A stretch of 64,000 nt of DNA. Source: CAYRLW01 sp964425215. Lineage in GTDB: Bacteria > Spirochaetota > Spirochaetia > Treponematales > Breznakiellaceae. Below the pieces are notes generated by a model, which did not search any database, was not told the origin of the DNA, and was given only the letters and a program-made list of their open reading frames with translations. The translations under genes were made by a program, and so were the position numbers. Numbering within the stretch: position 1 is the first letter of the stretch; each line of letters opens with the position of its first letter. Shown here one piece after another: positions 52,452 to 61,121 of the stretch. The stretch lies in NCBI GenBank assembly GCA_964425215.1, contig CAYRLW010000001.1, positions 62,001 to 126,000 of the forward strand, in the 5' to 3' direction.

Positions 52452-53363
52452 ATGGCCAGGATTCTTACCATCGGGTCCATCAATTTGGATGAGGTTTTTA
52501 CGGTTCCCCATTTTATTCGCCCCGGAGAAACCATGGCGTGCAAAGCCTACGAGCGGTTTGTGGGCGGCAAAGGGAACAACCAATCTACTGCTTTGGTCCG
52601 TGCGGGGGCGGAGGTGTATCACGCCGGGAAAGTCGGTCAGGATGGTCTTTTTGCGGTGGACCTACTCAGGGAGAGCGGGGTAGATACCCGTCGGGTTCTG
52701 ACGTCGGATATCCCCACCGGCCGGGCGCTTATTCAGGTGGATCCATCGGGCCAGAACTGTATTATCCTTTTCGGGGGAGCTAACCGGGGTATTACCGAGC
52801 AGGATGTGGACCTCTTTTTGGACGGCTGGGGGGCCGGGGATTCGGTTCTCTTTCAAAACGAAGTTTCCTCCCTGGCTTACGCCATGGAACAGGCCAAACG
52901 GAAAGGTTTGAAAATTTATTTTAACCCATCTCCGGCGGACGATATCATCGCCCGTCTTCCGCTGGAATCGGTGGATTGTTTCATTTTAAACGAAATAGAA
53001 GGGGCAATTTTAGCGGATAGGGACGTCGCCACGGCCCGGGAAGACTCGGATTCGATCCTGGCGGCCCTGCGCACCCGGTTCCCCAGGGCGGATATCCTGT
53101 TGACCCTGGGAGGCTCGGGGTCCCGTTTTTCCAGTCCCCGTTTGGAATCTCCCATAAGCGTGGCGGCGACGGGGGACTCGCCGGTGGATACCACCGCCGC
53201 GGGGGATACCTTTACGGGGTATTTTATCGCCGCCCAACTTCGGGGTGCGGACGTTCGGACCGCGATGGAAGAGGCCTCCATCGCCGCAGGGATCTGCGTC
53301 AGCCGAAAGGGTGCTGTTTCTTCTATCCCCTGGCGTACGGAAGTGCTGGCCCGCCGCGCCTAG
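52452..53363 (+). CDS. PfkB-family sugar kinase (ribokinase-like)
   Basis: 303 residues. Phosphorylates a sugar such as ribose or a related furanose with ATP. VGGKGNNQSTALVRAG near residue 38 and the C-terminal DTTAAGDTFTGYFIA (Asp is the catalytic base) are the two PfkB motifs. The name ribokinase is only provisional; the fucose-type mutarotase upstream may point to another sugar. AAAGGAG precedes the ATG. Confidence 0.85.
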   Translation: MARILTIGSINLDEVFTVPHFIRPGETMACKAYERFVGGKGNNQSTALVRAGAEVYHAGKVGQDGLFAVDLLRESGVDTRRVLTSDIPTGRALIQVDPSGQNCIILFGGANRGITEQDVDLFLDGWGAGDSVLFQNEVSSLAYAMEQAKRKGLKIYFNPSPADDIIARLPLESVDCFILNEIEGAILADRDVATAREDSDSILAALRTRFPRADILLTLGGSGSRFSSPRLESPISVAATGDSPVDTTAAGDTFTGYFIAAQLRGADVRTAMEEASIAAGICVSRKGAVSSIPWRTEVLARRA

Positions 53364-53387
53364 GAGTTGGTCGGACTTTTCGGCATG

Positions 53388-53416
53388 TTTAGGGCCCCAG
53401 GCCCTGGGACCCTAAA
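53388..53416. terminator. Terminator between convergent kinase and hydrolase genes
   Basis: Near-palindrome TTTAGGG.../...CCCTAAA (13 of 14 pairs), ending in AAAA. Confidence 0.5.
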
Positions 53417-53453
53417 AGCCACTGGTTCGACAGATTCCCTGGGGCTGTAGCTT

Positions 53454-54101
53454 TTAGGCGAGGATCTCCCGGACCGCGCGGGCAACCGCTTCGGCTAGTT
53501 TTTTGTGCTCCCCCGCTTCCAAATGGATGCCGTCCCGATCACTGGATTGGACGAATTCCCCCGCGTCTAAAAAATCCACGCCGATTTCCTTGGCGAATTG
53601 GCGGTACCGCCCGGAGAGCTTTTCCGATATTTCCCGGCAATCCCCGAACATGGACCTAAAGTAGCTTAATTTTCCCGTAGGGGGAGGGCAGATCATTAAA
53701 ACCCGGGGCGCTCCGTCGGCGATCCCCGTGTGGGACTCCAAAATCCCCTTGGCTACCCGTTGGGCCCCCCGGGCAATATCGTATTCGGTGGGGGAAAACC
53801 GGACCTTCAGGTCGTTGGTTCCCAGCATGAGGATGACCAGATCCAGGGGTTTGTGACTCTCCAAAATGGGAAGCAACTGCCGATATCCGTTCCTATCCCC
53901 TTCCACAGGGTCTTCCCGGGTGGTGGTTCGTCCGCACAGCCCCTCTTCCACGATCCAATAGTTTGGATGATCCTGAGTACTGCCTTGGTTAAGAATATGA
54001 CCCATAATGGTGGGCCAGCGGTTCCGGAAGTCAAACCGGTTTCCCGTAGCAGGGTCCGCCCCCCAGGTGTTAGAATCGCCGTAGCAAAGAATTGTTTTCA
54101 T
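53454..54101 (-). CDS. SGNH-hydrolase (GDSL-type esterase)
   Basis: 215 residues. GDSNTWG at residues 8-14 has the nucleophile Ser in a GDS block, LGTNDLK is block III (Gly-x-Asn-Asp) and DGIHLEAGEH near the end is block V with catalytic Asp-x2-His. Cytoplasmic (no signal peptide), so it probably acts on small esters or sugar acetates. GGAGGAATT precedes the ATG. Confidence 0.85.
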   Translation of the reverse strand: MKTILCYGDSNTWGADPATGNRFDFRNRWPTIMGHILNQGSTQDHPNYWIVEEGLCGRTTTREDPVEGDRNGYRQLLPILESHKPLDLVILMLGTNDLKVRFSPTEYDIARGAQRVAKGILESHTGIADGAPRVLMICPPPTGKLSYFRSMFGDCREISEKLSGRYRQFAKEIGVDFLDAGEFVQSSDRDGIHLEAGEHKKLAEAVARAVREILA

Positions 54102-54149
54102 AATTCCTCCAATAATGGGTATTTTATACGTATATAATGGAGGTACGCA

Positions 54150-55130
54150 ATGGAATATAGGCGTCTTGGAAACGCGGGAGTAAAGGTTTCGGCCCTATCG
54201 CTGGGTTCCTGGGTAACCTACGGGTCCCAGGTGGATACGGATAAGGCGACGGCCATGCTGAAGGCGGCCTACGAACGGGGAATCAATTTTTTTGATAACG
54301 CGGAGGCCTACGCGGGAGGAAAGTCCGAGGAGATAATGGGCGCGGCCCTGAAAAAATTGGGGTGGCGTCGGTCGAGTTATTTGGTCTCGACCAAGTTTTT
54401 TTGGGGCCTCCACGAGGGTCCGAACGAAAAGAATACCCTAAACCGCAAGTATCTTATGCAAGCCATCGATGGTTCCCTGGCCCGTTTTGGGTTGGATTAC
54501 GTAGACCTGGTGTTCTGTCACCGACCGGATCCCCACACCCCCATGGAAGAGGTAGTATGGGCGATGAACGATATCATCGCTTCGGGGAAGGCCCTGTATT
54601 GGGGAACCTCCGAATGGAGCGCTGAGGAGATTCGACAGGCCTGGGAAATAGCCGATCGCCGAAACCTCCGGAAACCCCAGATGGAGCAACCCCAGTACAA
54701 CCTTTTAGTGCGGGATAAGGTAGAACGGGAGTTCAGCCGCCTGTACGACGATATAGGTTTGGGGCTTACCACCTGGAGTCCCCTGGCGTCGGGGGTATTG
54801 TCGGGCAAATACGCCAAGGGCATCCCTTCGGGATCCCGATTTACCCTGCCGGGGTATGAATGGCTTTCCGAACGGTACCCTAAGGAACTCCTCTCGGCCA
54901 CCGCTTCCCTGGAACCCATCGCGTCGGAACTGGGGGGAAGTCCTGCCCAATTGGCCCTGGCTTGGTGTGTAAAAAATCCCCGGGTCAGCACGGTAATTAC
55001 CGGGGCGAGCCGACTTGAACAGTTGGAAGAGAACCTAAAAGCCCTGGATCTGGTACCCAAACTGACGGGCGAGGTTCTAGAGCGGATCGACCAGGCTCTA
55101 GAACCGGCGAGGAGGCTGGTTAAAAATTAA
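54150..55130 (+). CDS. Aldo-keto reductase (YghZ/Kv-beta-like)
   Basis: 326 residues. AKR fold with FFDNAEAYAGGKSE (Asp/Tyr), STKFFWG (Lys) and FCHRPD (His) catalytic residues in order; the LGSWVTYG start and the W-S-P-L-A-S-G-V-L motif match the Kv-beta/YghZ subgroup that reduces methylglyoxal-type carbonyls. GGAGG precedes the ATG; a TATAAT lies at 54133-54138. It overlaps the convergent acyl-CoA synthetase by 4 bp. Confidence 0.85.
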   Translation: MEYRRLGNAGVKVSALSLGSWVTYGSQVDTDKATAMLKAAYERGINFFDNAEAYAGGKSEEIMGAALKKLGWRRSSYLVSTKFFWGLHEGPNEKNTLNRKYLMQAIDGSLARFGLDYVDLVFCHRPDPHTPMEEVVWAMNDIIASGKALYWGTSEWSAEEIRQAWEIADRRNLRKPQMEQPQYNLLVRDKVEREFSRLYDDIGLGLTTWSPLASGVLSGKYAKGIPSGSRFTLPGYEWLSERYPKELLSATASLEPIASELGGSPAQLALAWCVKNPRVSTVITGASRLEQLEENLKALDLVPKLTGEVLERIDQALEPARRLVKN

Positions 55131-57379
55131 CCGATTCCCTGGGCCTTAAGGCTGTGTCCGCAGAAGGTACCCAGGGCCCGCATGGCGGACCGGATATCTC
55201 CGTAGACGGGCAGGCCGCCTTCTTCCAAGACTTGGACCAGGCCTTGGTACCGGCTTCCGGCGTTTACCGAAACGACCACCGGTTTGTCGAACTTGGCCGC
55301 CGCCTGGGCTAAAAGGGGCCCCAGGGCATCGCTCTGCCGGCACAGGGAATCGATGGTTTTAAGGGTCTCCACGTGGGGCACGATGGCCACAAAGGCGCAG
55401 TCCACGTTGGGATCCGCCAGAATGGTTTCCACAATGGCGGCGAAGAGCCGGTCGTCGGTCATGGGGGTTACGTCGAGAAACGAAGCCCCCACGTTGACCA
55501 GCCCGTGAACGTTGAGCCGTTCCAAGGCCTCGTTGGTGGACCGATCGTACACCGCCGGCTGTAGGGCCCCCAGAAGATCGGCCCCCATGGTGGCGTCCAG
55601 GCCCGCGTTTACCACCCCGCCGACCCTTGGTCCCCGGGGCGGCTTAGAGCTGAGCATGGAAAAGGCTTTGACGGTATTGTAAAAATCCGGCAGTTCATCC
55701 ACCAACACCACCCCCGCCTGCTGACAGGCCGCCTGGAAGATATCGTAATCCCCCGACATGCTGGCCGTGTGGCTGGCTGCCGCTTTGGCCCCCGCTTCGG
55801 TCCTGCCAGCCTTGTACACCACCAGGGGTTTTTTTGACTCCCGGGCTAACTGGAAGAAATCCCTTCCCTCTCCGGGATTCAGGCCCTCTAAATACATGGC
55901 GATGACTTCCACCGTCGGTTCCTGGGAAAAGTACCGGATCAGGTCGGGGACGTTCACGTCCGCCTTGTTGCCGAAGGATACGAGGGACCGGTAGATGGGC
56001 GCGTAGGGGGCCCTCTCGACCGCCGTAATTCCCATGGCCCCCGACTGGGTCAGCAGGGCCACGTTGGATTTGGCAGTCCAGCGGATGGGTAGACGCTCGT
56101 CCCCCAGGAAAAACGTATTGACCCCCTTCCGGGTGCCGTCGGGGGCGAAAAAAACGCCCATACAGTTGGGCCCCACGACCCGGATTCCCCGTTTTCGATG
56201 TTTGGCCACCAACTCGGAAAAATCCTGAAACCGGAGTTCCGTGGGAATGCCGGATATGAGAATTACCGCCGTATTGTCGGGGAGGGACTCTAAAAATTCC
56301 ACCGTCCGTCCGGCAGGGGCGGCAAAAACGTAGAGGGAACACCGTTGGGGCAGGTCTTCGTTGGTTTTAAAGAGCGGAAAGGTTTTGCCGCCGATTTCGG
56401 CGCAACCGCCCTTGGGGTTCAAACAGTACACATCGTTCCGACCCAGGTCGGAAAGGAGATTGACGATGATCCGGGCCATGCTGTACTTGGTCGCGTCGCT
56501 GGAAACCCCCGCCACGGCGATTCCCCGGGGCTCGAAGAAGGGAAGCAGGGTGTGGGTGTCGGGCCGTTCGTATACGGGTACCCGTTCTTCCGCCACGGCG
56601 AATTGGGCGAACCCATCCACCGCGATAAACGCGCCCTGTTCGGCCTGGGAATAGACAAAGGGGTTCACGTCCAACTGTAAAAGGTGGTACTTGGGCTTTT
56701 TAACGGAGCTGAAGGAATAGTGGTACGCGAAGAGGGAAATGGTGTAGAGGGCTTCGGCCATTTTCCCGAGCCAGGCCCCGTGACCTTCCGCTTCCAACTT
56801 ATGCCGGATTTTCAACGAAGCGGCGATGGAGTTCGCCTCTTCCCTGCTTAAGGGGGCTATGGAAAGGTTTGCCGGGTCGTACCACTTGGCAAAAAACTCC
56901 GCGTCGTCCCCCCCCTTAGAGAGGGTGACCGTGGGACCAAAGGAAGGGTCCTCCTTGGCGCCGATGAGCACCTCGTTCCCCAGGGCCTGGGTAAAGGGGA
57001 TGAATTCGGCGATCAGGAATCCCTCTATTTTGGGAAGATTCGGTTCCCCAAAGTGGGAAAGGACTTCCCGCTTCATCGTTTCCAACACAAAACGAACGTA
57101 CAGGGGATCTTCTACGGCTACGGAGCGGACTCCGCCCACCTTAGATTTGTGGGCTATGTCGGAGGATACGATTTTTACGATGGCCCGGGGGGCGAAGGGG
57201 ATCAGAGCCGTCGCGTCGATCCGTTCGGGATCGTCCACGTACAAGTATCGGGGTGTCCGAAGACCCAGAGCCTGCAGTATTTGGTATACCTCAAATTCGT
57301 AGAGGTTCCGTCTTCCAGAAGCAACCGCGGTTTCAAAAACCCGGTTGATTTTTCGTTCCGTATTGGTGTCGAGGTGCAT
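55127..57379 (-). CDS. ADP-forming acyl-CoA synthetase, fused beta-alpha
   Basis: 750 residues. Converts acetyl-CoA (or other acyl-CoA) plus ADP and phosphate to acid, ATP and CoA, giving substrate-level ATP. The N-terminal half is the ATP-grasp beta part (AIVKIVSSDIAHKSKVGGV, about 65-85), and the C-terminal half the alpha part with a CoA-binding Rossmann region (FFEPRGIAVAGVSS, about 290) and the ligase-CoA region ASHTASMSGDYDIF containing the conserved His. The usual bacterial fusion has alpha before beta, so this order is reversed. Convergent overlap of 4 bp with the reductase. Confidence 0.85.
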   Translation of the reverse strand: MHLDTNTERKINRVFETAVASGRRNLYEFEVYQILQALGLRTPRYLYVDDPERIDATALIPFAPRAIVKIVSSDIAHKSKVGGVRSVAVEDPLYVRFVLETMKREVLSHFGEPNLPKIEGFLIAEFIPFTQALGNEVLIGAKEDPSFGPTVTLSKGGDDAEFFAKWYDPANLSIAPLSREEANSIAASLKIRHKLEAEGHGAWLGKMAEALYTISLFAYHYSFSSVKKPKYHLLQLDVNPFVYSQAEQGAFIAVDGFAQFAVAEERVPVYERPDTHTLLPFFEPRGIAVAGVSSDATKYSMARIIVNLLSDLGRNDVYCLNPKGGCAEIGGKTFPLFKTNEDLPQRCSLYVFAAPAGRTVEFLESLPDNTAVILISGIPTELRFQDFSELVAKHRKRGIRVVGPNCMGVFFAPDGTRKGVNTFFLGDERLPIRWTAKSNVALLTQSGAMGITAVERAPYAPIYRSLVSFGNKADVNVPDLIRYFSQEPTVEVIAMYLEGLNPGEGRDFFQLARESKKPLVVYKAGRTEAGAKAAASHTASMSGDYDIFQAACQQAGVVLVDELPDFYNTVKAFSMLSSKPPRGPRVGGVVNAGLDATMGADLLGALQPAVYDRSTNEALERLNVHGLVNVGASFLDVTPMTDDRLFAAIVETILADPNVDCAFVAIVPHVETLKTIDSLCRQSDALGPLLAQAAAKFDKPVVVSVNAGSRYQGLVQVLEEGGLPVYGDIRSAMRALGTFCGHSLKAQGIG

Positions 57380-57415
57380 GATTCTAATTCTTATGATAAG
57401 TAGACAAAATGTAAA

Positions 57416-57454
57416 GAGGCTCTATCAAAAGTAACAGACTTTTGAAAGAACCTC
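57416..57454. repeat. Solo hairpin of the repeat-element type
   Basis: GAGG to CCTC around CAAAAGTAACAGACTTTTG: the same sequence as module 1 of copies B and D without the other modules. Lies 36 bp upstream of the acyl-CoA synthetase start. Confidence 0.65.
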
Positions 57455-57522
57455 TAAAGACTTGATTTTTCAATGTGGAGTGTGCAGGTTCGACAGAATT
57501 TGGGGAGCTATGGTTGTGGGGG

Positions 57523-57625
57523 GCCGCGAAACCAGCGGGGCGTTATGGTGTGGAGCCCCGATGGGTTCGCGGCGGGGGGCGCGTCGGATGCCCGTCCAGC
57601 CTGCGCGATTGCCATGGCGCCCCCC
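57523..57625 (+). other. GC-rich double-hairpin region
   Basis: Two strong inverted repeats in a row: GCCGCGAAACC (57523-57533) pairs with GGGTTCGCGGC (57563-57573), enclosing CGGGGC/GCCCCG, and GGGGGGCGC (57574-57582) pairs perfectly with GCGCCCCCC (57617-57625). The 293 bases 57456-57748 contain no convincing gene; an in-frame upstream extension of the hexosaminidase gene is not protein-like. The region lies before the likely GH20 promoter. Confidence 0.6.
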
Positions 57626-57684
57626 GATACAGGGGACCGCTGTTATTCCATGGAAAGGGGCGTATCAAAAAATGGAGGAATCGG

Positions 57685-57713
57685 TTGCCCCGCCTTTGGT
57701 TCGGTGATACTAT
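57685..57713 (+). promoter_or_regulatory. Promoter of the GH20 gene
   Basis: TTGCCC at 57685-57690 and TACTAT at 57708-57713, 17-bp spacing, giving a leader of about 29 nt with GAGGGGGG before the ATG. Confidence 0.5.
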
Positions 57714-57748
57714 GCGGGGGTATTTTTGAATTCGAGAGGGGGGAACCG

Positions 57749-59434
57749 ATGATAGAAGCCGTTACGCCGCCGTTTATTCCGACGCCCAAAAAGTACCGGG
57801 AAACCGGGGGTCCCTTTTATGCCGCCGTCCTGGAGCTCCACGGGGACCCGGCTTTTTTGCCCCAACTGCGGGCCCTGCGGGACGAGATCGAGGGGGCCTT
57901 TGGCGCGACGGTCCTTGCTCCGGGAAGTTCCCGGGAAGAGTTCGCCTATTTTGAAAAAAACAAGGAAGAGGGGAGCGAGTTGTGGGGTGGAAATTTCCGC
58001 GAATCCTCGGCACCCCTGGTTTCTGTCTTTTTTAAAAAAATGGAATCCGGCGCGGAGGTCCAAGCGTTGGAGGATGGCTTTCTTTGTTTTATGGATGGTG
58101 CGTATACCCTGCGGTGTGCTTCCACGGGGATTGAAGTGGGGGCCCATACGGCGGAGGGGGCGGCTTCGGGGGCGGCAACCTTTCTGCAATTGCTCCATTT
58201 TGGTTGGGAAGGGTGGCGGTTTAGGCTCCCTTCCTGCGGGATCGAGGATGTTCCGGCCATGGAATGGCGGGGAATGATGATCGATTCGTCCCGACATTTC
58301 TTTCCTATTACGGTGTTAAAACGGATTTTAAGCGTGGCCTGGTTGTACAAATTGAACCGGTTCCACTGGCATTTGACCGACGATCAGGGGTGGCGGGTCG
58401 AGTTGTTGAACACCCCGGAGGCTACGGAATCCGGGGCGACCCGTCCGGGGCGAGACCCGAATAGGAACGGTTTTTACCGTCAGACGGAGATCCGAGAGTT
58501 GGTGGCCTTTGCGGCAGAACGGGGGATTACGGTGATTCCGGAGCTGGATCTGCCGGGGCACGTGCAGGCGGTGCTGGAGGGGAATCCGGATTTGGCCTGT
58601 GTGCCCGGTCCCCACCGGGTCCGCACCGAATGGGGGATCGCGGATGATGTGCTCTGTATGGGCAACGATCGGTCTCTCCAGTTCGCTTTGACTGCCTGGG
58701 ACGAGGTGTGCGAGCTGTTCCCCGGTCCCTACGTCCATATTGGGGGTGACGAATGTCCTACCACCCGTTGGGAGAGCTGTCCTAAATGCGCGGCCAAAAA
58801 GAAGGAGCTTAACCTAAAGGATTGGGTGGATCTGCAGGGTTATTTTATGAAAACCGTAACGGAACACCTGCAAGGGAAGGGAAAAACCGTTTTTGGGTGG
58901 GACGAGGTTTTGGATTCGGCGGTGCCGAATTCGGCGAACGTGGTCCATTGGCGCCAGTGGCTTCCCGACCAGGGAGCCCGGGCTCTGGCCCAGGGGCGCA
59001 ACCTGGTGCGTAGTCCCTTTTCTCCCTACTATTTAGATTTTGTGCAAACCGACGATAGAACCCTTTCGCCGGGTTTGGCGTACAAGGTGCCCCACGCGTC
59101 CACCCTGAGGCGGGTGTACGAGTTCGATCCCCTGGAAGGGCTTCTGGATACGGGAGTGCCCGGGCCTGGCGGGGGGCGGTTTTTGGGAATCCAAGGGAAC
59201 GTGTGGAGCGAGTATATCCGGGATTCCCGACGGCTCGAGTTTATGCTCTTCCCCCGGCTTCTTGCCCTGATGGAAACCGCTTGGAACGGACGGCAACGTC
59301 CGCCCTTTGAGGTTTTTGTCGAAGCCCTTAAGCGGGGCCACGGCGGTTCGATTTCGGCGGATACGGGGGAAGCGGTGAATAGGGGGGGCGTACTATTTTC
59401 CCACCTGGGGATTAACGCGGGGCCCCTGCCCTAA
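57749..59434 (+). CDS. Beta-N-acetylhexosaminidase (GH20)
   Basis: 561 residues. Removes terminal GlcNAc/GalNAc. HIGGDEC places the catalytic Asp334-Glu335 pair; HWHLTDDQGWRVE (substrate-binding) and DLPGHVQAVL are also typical. No signal peptide is apparent, so it probably acts on imported oligosaccharides or recycled wall fragments. Start at 57749 is chosen over 57473 because GAGGGGGG precedes it by 6 nt and the longer frame gives a GC-rich non-protein-like extension. An N-terminal GH20b-like domain (about 20-150) precedes the barrel. Confidence 0.9.
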   Translation: MIEAVTPPFIPTPKKYRETGGPFYAAVLELHGDPAFLPQLRALRDEIEGAFGATVLAPGSSREEFAYFEKNKEEGSELWGGNFRESSAPLVSVFFKKMESGAEVQALEDGFLCFMDGAYTLRCASTGIEVGAHTAEGAASGAATFLQLLHFGWEGWRFRLPSCGIEDVPAMEWRGMMIDSSRHFFPITVLKRILSVAWLYKLNRFHWHLTDDQGWRVELLNTPEATESGATRPGRDPNRNGFYRQTEIRELVAFAAERGITVIPELDLPGHVQAVLEGNPDLACVPGPHRVRTEWGIADDVLCMGNDRSLQFALTAWDEVCELFPGPYVHIGGDECPTTRWESCPKCAAKKKELNLKDWVDLQGYFMKTVTEHLQGKGKTVFGWDEVLDSAVPNSANVVHWRQWLPDQGARALAQGRNLVRSPFSPYYLDFVQTDDRTLSPGLAYKVPHASTLRRVYEFDPLEGLLDTGVPGPGGGRFLGIQGNVWSEYIRDSRRLEFMLFPRLLALMETAWNGRQRPPFEVFVEALKRGHGGSISADTGEAVNRGGVLFSHLGINAGPLP

Positions 59435-59445
59435 GGATGATTTTG

Positions 59446-59483
59446 GGCCTTCCCGCGAAACTGGGCTTGGTTTTGCGGGGGCC
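59446..59483 (+). terminator. Terminator after the GH20 gene
   Basis: GGCCTTCCCGCGAAAC pairs with GTTTTGCGGGGGCC (59446-59461 with 59470-59483), followed by TCCTTT. Confidence 0.55.
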
Positions 59484-59509
59484 TCCTTTGACGGAACAAA
59501 AAAAGATCG

Positions 59510-59538
59510 TTGCTGGAGCGGTGTTTTCGTAGTATAGT
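59510..59538 (+). promoter_or_regulatory. Promoter of the third FecR gene
   Basis: TTGCTG at 59510-59515 and TATAGT at 59533-59538, 17-bp spacing; the ATG at 59546 lies 7 nt further, predicting a leaderless transcript. Confidence 0.55.
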
Positions 59539-59545
59539 TATGCCC

Positions 59546-60616
59546 ATGGATATCCGTCGTTTTCCGTATGTACTAGCCCTGGTGGTGGCGGGCGTTTCCT
59601 CCTTGGTAAGTTCCCCCCTTGTGGTTGGGGCCGAAAATCCTTCCGGCTCTGGGGAGATTGTGTACGCGGAGGGAAAGGATTTTTCGGTGGTCCGTCAGGG
59701 GAATCGGACGTCCTACGCGGTTTCCGACCCCCAGGTAATCGGATTACCCGTCGCTGAGGGGGATCTTATTCAAACGGGCGGGGGGACCTTTGTGGAGGTT
59801 CAACTGCTTCCCCGGGGGTCGGTGATTAAAATCGCCGAAAACAGTTCCTTTTTGTTTAAGGGTCTGGGTCCCGAGGGTGCCACCGTCTCCTTGGGGCTGT
59901 TGTACGGCCGGGTTCGGGCTAAGGTAGCTACCTTGTCGGGGAACGATTCCTTTACTATCCGGACGGGAAGTACGGTGGCGGGGGTTCGGGGCACGGATTT
60001 TGGGATGGATTCGATTATCCAACCCTACGACAACCAAACTTCCGATGCGGTCCCCTCCTTTACTCCCTCGGTGCGGGTGTACTGTTTTACCGGTCAGGTA
60101 GCGGTCCTCCCCGAGTCGACGGAGGATGTAATTCCCCCGTCGGCTCCCGCGGTTATTATTAAAAAGAACGAGGAAGTGAAGGTGGATCTTTCTTCGCCGA
60201 TCCCCCTGGTGGAACGAAAATCCCTGGAAGCCGATACGGTACAGTATTGGTCCCAAAACGATTTTAAGGGTTCCACTCCCGTGGCTCCGCCTACGACCCC
60301 GGCGCTGGAGGTCCCTCCCACTACCTCCCGGGGTGATACAACAGCGGCCCCTGCCCCGGTGGTCCTTATAAAACCCGATTACACCCCCTTTATTCGGGTG
60401 AATAGGGCTAAAAATCAATCCATCGGCGCGGCGATCCTATTTACCTCCCTGGGGCTGTTAGTTCAATCGTCTGCCCTGGCGATGGCTAATTATCAAGGCG
60501 GGGATGTCCAATGGGGCCTCTTTATATCCGGAAGCATCACCGTGGGCTTAGGGTTTATGTCCCTCTTACCCGCGATTTTTATCAATCCAAGCATTCCGAA
60601 TTCAACCGTTCCGTAG
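59546..60616 (+). CDS. Secreted FecR-domain protein with C-terminal membrane segments
   Basis: 356 residues. N-terminal signal peptide (cleavage near VVGAEN). FecR domain about 40-230 with RTGSTVAGVRGTDFGM as the core motif. A Pro/Thr-rich stretch (about 240-285) leads to two membrane segments (about 297-318 and 330-347). It could be inner-membrane anchored at its C-terminus. The start at ATG 59546 is preferred over the TTG 59510 and ATG 59540, which fall in or beside the promoter. Confidence 0.7.
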   Translation: MDIRRFPYVLALVVAGVSSLVSSPLVVGAENPSGSGEIVYAEGKDFSVVRQGNRTSYAVSDPQVIGLPVAEGDLIQTGGGTFVEVQLLPRGSVIKIAENSSFLFKGLGPEGATVSLGLLYGRVRAKVATLSGNDSFTIRTGSTVAGVRGTDFGMDSIIQPYDNQTSDAVPSFTPSVRVYCFTGQVAVLPESTEDVIPPSAPAVIIKKNEEVKVDLSSPIPLVERKSLEADTVQYWSQNDFKGSTPVAPPTTPALEVPPTTSRGDTTAAPAPVVLIKPDYTPFIRVNRAKNQSIGAAILFTSLGLLVQSSALAMANYQGGDVQWGLFISGSITVGLGFMSLLPAIFINPSIPNSTVP

Positions 60617-60624
60617 GAGGAATA

Positions 60625-61116
60625 ATGTCCAAGAGAGTTGTGATTCTATCGATGCTGGCGTTTCTTGTAGGCAGTGTGGCCTTTGCCCTGGATCCGGTGG
60701 AGGGGTACTGGAAAAGCGTGGATGAAAAGGGCGTCCCCACGGCGTATTGGAAGATCTACGAAAACAACGGTGTCCTTTTTGGGGAAATCGTTAAAATCGT
60801 TGGCAAGAGCGACGATACGATCGCCACAAAGGCGAAGGCTTCGTATAAAAACTTCCCCGTAGCGGGGACAGTGAATACGATGAGGGTTATCGGGACCCCG
60901 TGGATCTACGGATTAAAGAAGAAGGCCCCGGGTCAATGGGAAGGGGGCTCCATTGTGGATCCCGGGAAGGGGGATATCTACGCGTGTAAAATCACCTTCC
61001 GTCCCATGGATGGGAAAAAATATCCCACCGACATTTTGGAGATGCGGGGGGAGATTGGGTTTGGTATAGGCAGAAGTCAGTATTGGCAAAGGGCGGAAGA
61101 ACGGGAATTTAGATAA
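60625..61116 (+). CDS. DUF2147 secreted protein
   Basis: 163 residues. Signal peptide to about residue 22 (AFA-LDP). DUF2147 domain: DPVEGYWKSVDEKG at its start, then IYENNGVLFGEIVKI and DILEMRG. Small secreted lipocalin-like proteins of unknown function. AGGAGGAATA precedes ATG 60625, and the gene starts 8 bp after the FecR gene, so it is in the same operon. Confidence 0.82.
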   Translation: MSKRVVILSMLAFLVGSVAFALDPVEGYWKSVDEKGVPTAYWKIYENNGVLFGEIVKIVGKSDDTIATKAKASYKNFPVAGTVNTMRVIGTPWIYGLKKKAPGQWEGGSIVDPGKGDIYACKITFRPMDGKKYPTDILEMRGEIGFGIGRSQYWQRAEEREFR

Positions 61117-61121
61117 TCCCT

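Noticed and set aside
53420..53450. GGTTCGA motif suggesting a tRNA T-arm
   Set aside because: No acceptor stem or anticodon arm can be formed around it, and the sequence belongs to a terminator-like region.
57473..57748. Longer N-terminus for the GH20 gene
   Set aside because: The translation is Gly/Ala/Pro-rich and not protein-like, and a good ribosome binding site and promoter fit the start at 57749.
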